This document shows positions 61,392 to 64,000 of a DNA stretch of 64,000 nt, one piece after another. Source of the DNA: Trichostrongylus colubriformis (lineage: Eukaryota > Nematoda > Chromadorea > Rhabditida > Trichostrongylidae); NCBI GenBank assembly GCA_963978905.1, contig OZ022256.1:4385501-4449500 (forward strand). Direction: 5' to 3'. The notes under the pieces were generated by a model. The model was given only the letters and a program-made list of their open reading frames with translations, made no database searches and was not told the DNA's origin. The translations under genes and the position numbers were made by a program. How positions within the stretch are numbered: position 1 is the first letter of the stretch; the number at the start of each line of letters is the position of its first letter.

Positions 61392-61475
<84 letters not shown>
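60530..61475. repeat. Compound tetranucleotide microsatellite, ~0.95 kb
   Basis: In order: imperfect GACA-like sequence, (ACAA)n at 60727-60786, (ATAC)n for about 415 bp to 61200 with two small interruptions, then (ACAG)n to 61475. The long frames of repeated Tyr-Val-Cys-Met or Ser-Val-Cys-Leu across it are artefacts. Copy A has only about 385 bp here. Confidence 0.9.
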
Positions 61476-61757
61476 CGGTTCATAATTTGCAGAGTGGGTG
61501 TGGCGTCATTTTCGATTTCCTGATTGTAACACTACTTGTAAGAGGTATAATTTCATGGCAACGTGTATAACGAATTGTTGTGAGGTGTTCAGCGAAATGA
61601 AATCAGTGATGTTGGAGCCGATACACTAACTAGTTTACTGTTGCCACAATCAGTAGTGTCGAATTTCTTACCACCAATGTAATGAAAGGAAAAAATCAAA
61701 AGGTTCAAATATTTAGAGTATGAAACAGAGTAGGGAGAAACGAAAGATGAAAAATTA

Positions 61758-62779
61758 TTAGGTCATTCCATAAGTAATGTCGTTTTTTTTCGAGCGAAAT
61801 TTTTTTCTATGAAATTACAAGTTTCCGCAGCATGTCATAATCATTTGAAAGAGGTCCTCCTGCCCTACAAAGTGACATGTTTAGTTCTTGAGTTTGTTAG
61901 AATGGGGCCGACATTTAGGCTGGCGAAGAGGTAGGCCTAGCCGCCAAAAATTGGCCGAACCGGCAATTAATTGAAACACTATATTTCAATTTAAGAAAAT
62001 CAACCAATCATGTGTCGCGTACTTAGTCCTAACCTCTTCTACAATTTCCAATATCTAGTTGATCAAGAAGTCGGGTCGTTATTTTTCTAAAATCCTTTTT
62101 CCGAAAGCACCCACATTTATTCAAAATGAAATTTTTTCTTTCAAACTTCTTGATTAGAGTTGTTTTATGAACCACTTCGAAGGACTTTTTCTGCTATATC
62201 GAAAACATCTTTCTAGTTTGTTTTGGCTGCGATTCAGATTGGGTTTCAATACCATGTGTTAGGGGTCCAGTTGACATTTTTCACAATTTATTTTTTCCAT
62301 GAGCCGGTCAGTGGTATTTCCCTGTTCCTAGGCACCACCTGTTCTTAACATTTCACCACTCTTTCAACTGATTGGTTGAGAAAATTTTCTTGCCTTTGTT
62401 CGAAGAAATTGTCTAAAATCACCGAGTTGTGGCGGAAAAACTAAATGTGGAAAAAGAGCGACGTGACTTTTTAAGCAACCGACTGGTGGAACTTACAGGA
62501 GAGGTCGGGGCTGAGTACGCAACACATGGTTGGTTAGTTTTCCTCAAGCAAAATATAGTGTTTTAATTGATTGCCGGTTTGGCCAATTTTCGTCTGCTGG
62601 ACCTACCTCTTCGCCGGCCTAAATGTCGGCGCTATTCTAACATACTCGAAAACTAAGTATGCCATTTTGTAGAGCAGAGAATTTCCTTCCGAATGATATA
62701 TAATATGCTGCAAAAACTTGTGACTTGTAGCAAAAATTTTTGCTTAAAAAAAAACGACACTACTTATGGAATGACCCAA
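61758..62779. mobile_element. LTIR MITE, complete, copy B only
   Basis: 1022 bp between TA dinucleotides, with imperfect inverted ends of about 300 bp. Copy A has the uninterrupted site at about 42072. There is no transposase frame. Confidence 0.85.
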
Positions 62780-62890
62780 TAAATATCAAGTTTGAGTCGT
62801 TGCTTTTTGGGACACGCCACATTCTCGAATTTACCGTAGAATCACAGTAGTTAAATGCGATTGACCTATGCTTTTATTAAAGGGGTCTTC

Positions 62891-64000
62891 CCACATCAGT
62901 ACAGTTCCAGTTCATCAACCCCGGACGAGTGGAAAGATTGCTTAATTTTGACGGAATAGGGATTCGATCATCGGAACGCATGGAAAGAAGCGGCATACAA
63001 CACAACAAATTCAAAAGACTGCAAAGCAACACAAACATCACTCAGAAGCAAGGTTTACGCATCGTCGAGCATGATGAGCGAAGAGCATGACAGGTGACGT
63101 GCATTCCATCTCACAAGGGAAGGTATTTTAATTCCCATGGATCTTTGAAATGAGACCCGGGTGAATCGATAGAGCTTCGAACGCTGATTATAACTGTGAA
63201 TACCAAAATTGCCAAATGGCATCCTGAAGCGAGTTACGAGGGGTCAAACCTTTCCTGTGACATCTCAATGGCGAGGCGCTTCGTCATCAGCATGACTAGC
63301 GCAGAGTCAGAAATGGCCTCCGTAGCTCAGTGGCAGTGTCCCGGTTCTGCAGGCGCAAAATCGTGGGTTTGCTTTACGCCGGTACGGATTTCTTTCCATT
63401 TTGTGTTTCATTGTCAGTAAGTGCTTTTCTTTCACTCCTAAACGTTTCCTTGTATGATATTCGCACGTAGAGGGTCGAATTACCCCTCTGTGCAAATTTC
63501 CAGCCGGATCCTATTTTTGGCCCAACTTCGGAAAATCAGGAGTGGTCAGGGGTTAAGTAGGAGTTTCTGAATTTCCTTCCACAAAAAATCCTGCAAGCTG
63601 TACATAACCTAAACATACCTATCACACTTGCCCATCACTCTAAACGCTCGTAACAAGCGCCAAATAAGAGCATTTGCTGGACAAGGGTCAACGACTACTC
63701 CTTTGTTAAATGCGTTGCCAGCGAATAGCCCATCAATTTTTCCGAGATTTGGTCAAATTCTCAATTGGCTGAAAACTTGTCCCATGGAGTAATTTGATCC
63801 CCCGATACCGAAAATTACAATGGTTTTGCGTGAAACCGTATGACTTGCGCGCTATGGGCTCCCTAACATACCATGAAATGGTATTACATACCATGAAATG
63901 GTATTACTCTTCTTTTCATAAAACCTTCATAACTCCATTCAGGTAATTGTTGACAGATTCTGAATACAGATTTGAGATCAGCATTGAAAAGCGTGTACAG
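62891..64000. other. Right flank of the duplication, no gene recognised
   Basis: It includes a tRNA-like stretch (63314-63385) and a doubled 21-bp palindromic unit, ATACCATGAAATGGTATTAC (about 63869-63910). No Srt exon block was seen. Confidence 0.4.
63314..63385 (+). tRNA. tRNA-like relic (pseudogene or SINE head)
   Basis: CGTAGCTCAGTGGC is a good tRNA D-arm/A-box, and ATCGTGGGTTTGC a weak B-box region. The anticodon loop would be TTCTGCA. The acceptor ends do not pair, so this is not a working tRNA. Confidence 0.3.

Larger units (their letters stand above)
47210..62890 (+). repeat. Segmental duplication copy B (contains srt-E)
   Basis: Direct copy of 27480-42200. It is longer because of insertions that copy A lacks: hAT-like MITE, satellite, Penelope-type element, Mutator-like MITEs, a larger microsatellite and an LTIR MITE. 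Confidence 0.85.

Noticed and set aside
60361..61483. Long open frames of 177-329 codons made of Tyr-Val-Cys-Met, Ser-Val-Cys-Leu or Ile-His-Thr-Tyr repeats
   Set aside because: They are translations of tetranucleotide microsatellite, open in several frames on both strands.

Overview
The window reads as nuclear DNA of a parasitic nematode, probably a clade V strongylid such as a hookworm. The basis is a cluster of SRT-type chemoreceptor genes (Srt serpentine 7TM receptors are a nematode family) with many phased introns, set in AT-rich DNA full of MITEs, RTE and CR1-type LINEs and mariner-group elements. The nematode call is strong; the hookworm call is inference from repeat character. There are no bacterial-style operons.

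All recognisable genes lie on the minus strand and belong to one family. Exons were assembled by hand from conserved blocks and GT/AG sites. srt-A (1296-4213) has exons 1-5, and its 3' exons fall outside the window. srt-B (11836-22614) is a complete eight-exon gene of 323 codons. srt-C (23946-25843) is a dead 3' fragment whose last two exons each carry a MITE. srt-D (29226-40745) is complete at 325 codons. srt-E (48226-59954) is a close duplicate of srt-D with every exon readable, but its exon-5 splice donor is GG instead of GT. The exon phase pattern is the same in all of them, and the exon lengths nearly so.

srt-D and srt-E sit inside a direct segmental duplication of about 15 kb: copy A about 27.48-42.2 kb, copy B about 47.2-62.9 kb. 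Comparing the copies gives empty sites for many insertions, so MITE boundaries and target-site duplications can be read directly.

Nearly everything else is mobile DNA in introns and spacers. It includes a nested mariner/Tc1-like cluster (6.86-8.99 kb), a piggyBac-like MITE, PIF/Harbinger-like, hAT-like and Mutator-like MITEs, a family with 300-bp inverted ends, an inverted pair of tRNA-like sequences, an RTE LINE in srt-B intron 1, a CR1-type LINE in srt-D intron 6, a 145-bp satellite with higher-order structure, and a large tetranucleotide microsatellite. The most unusual item is at 52863-54022: an intact GIY-YIG endonuclease reading frame of Penelope type between 280-bp inverted repeats that each carry a hammerhead-ribozyme-like motif. 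Related motifs occur near 12.8 and 13.1 kb.

The receptors are expected to act in sensory neuron membranes; no ligand, promoter or regulatory site can be inferred from this sequence.
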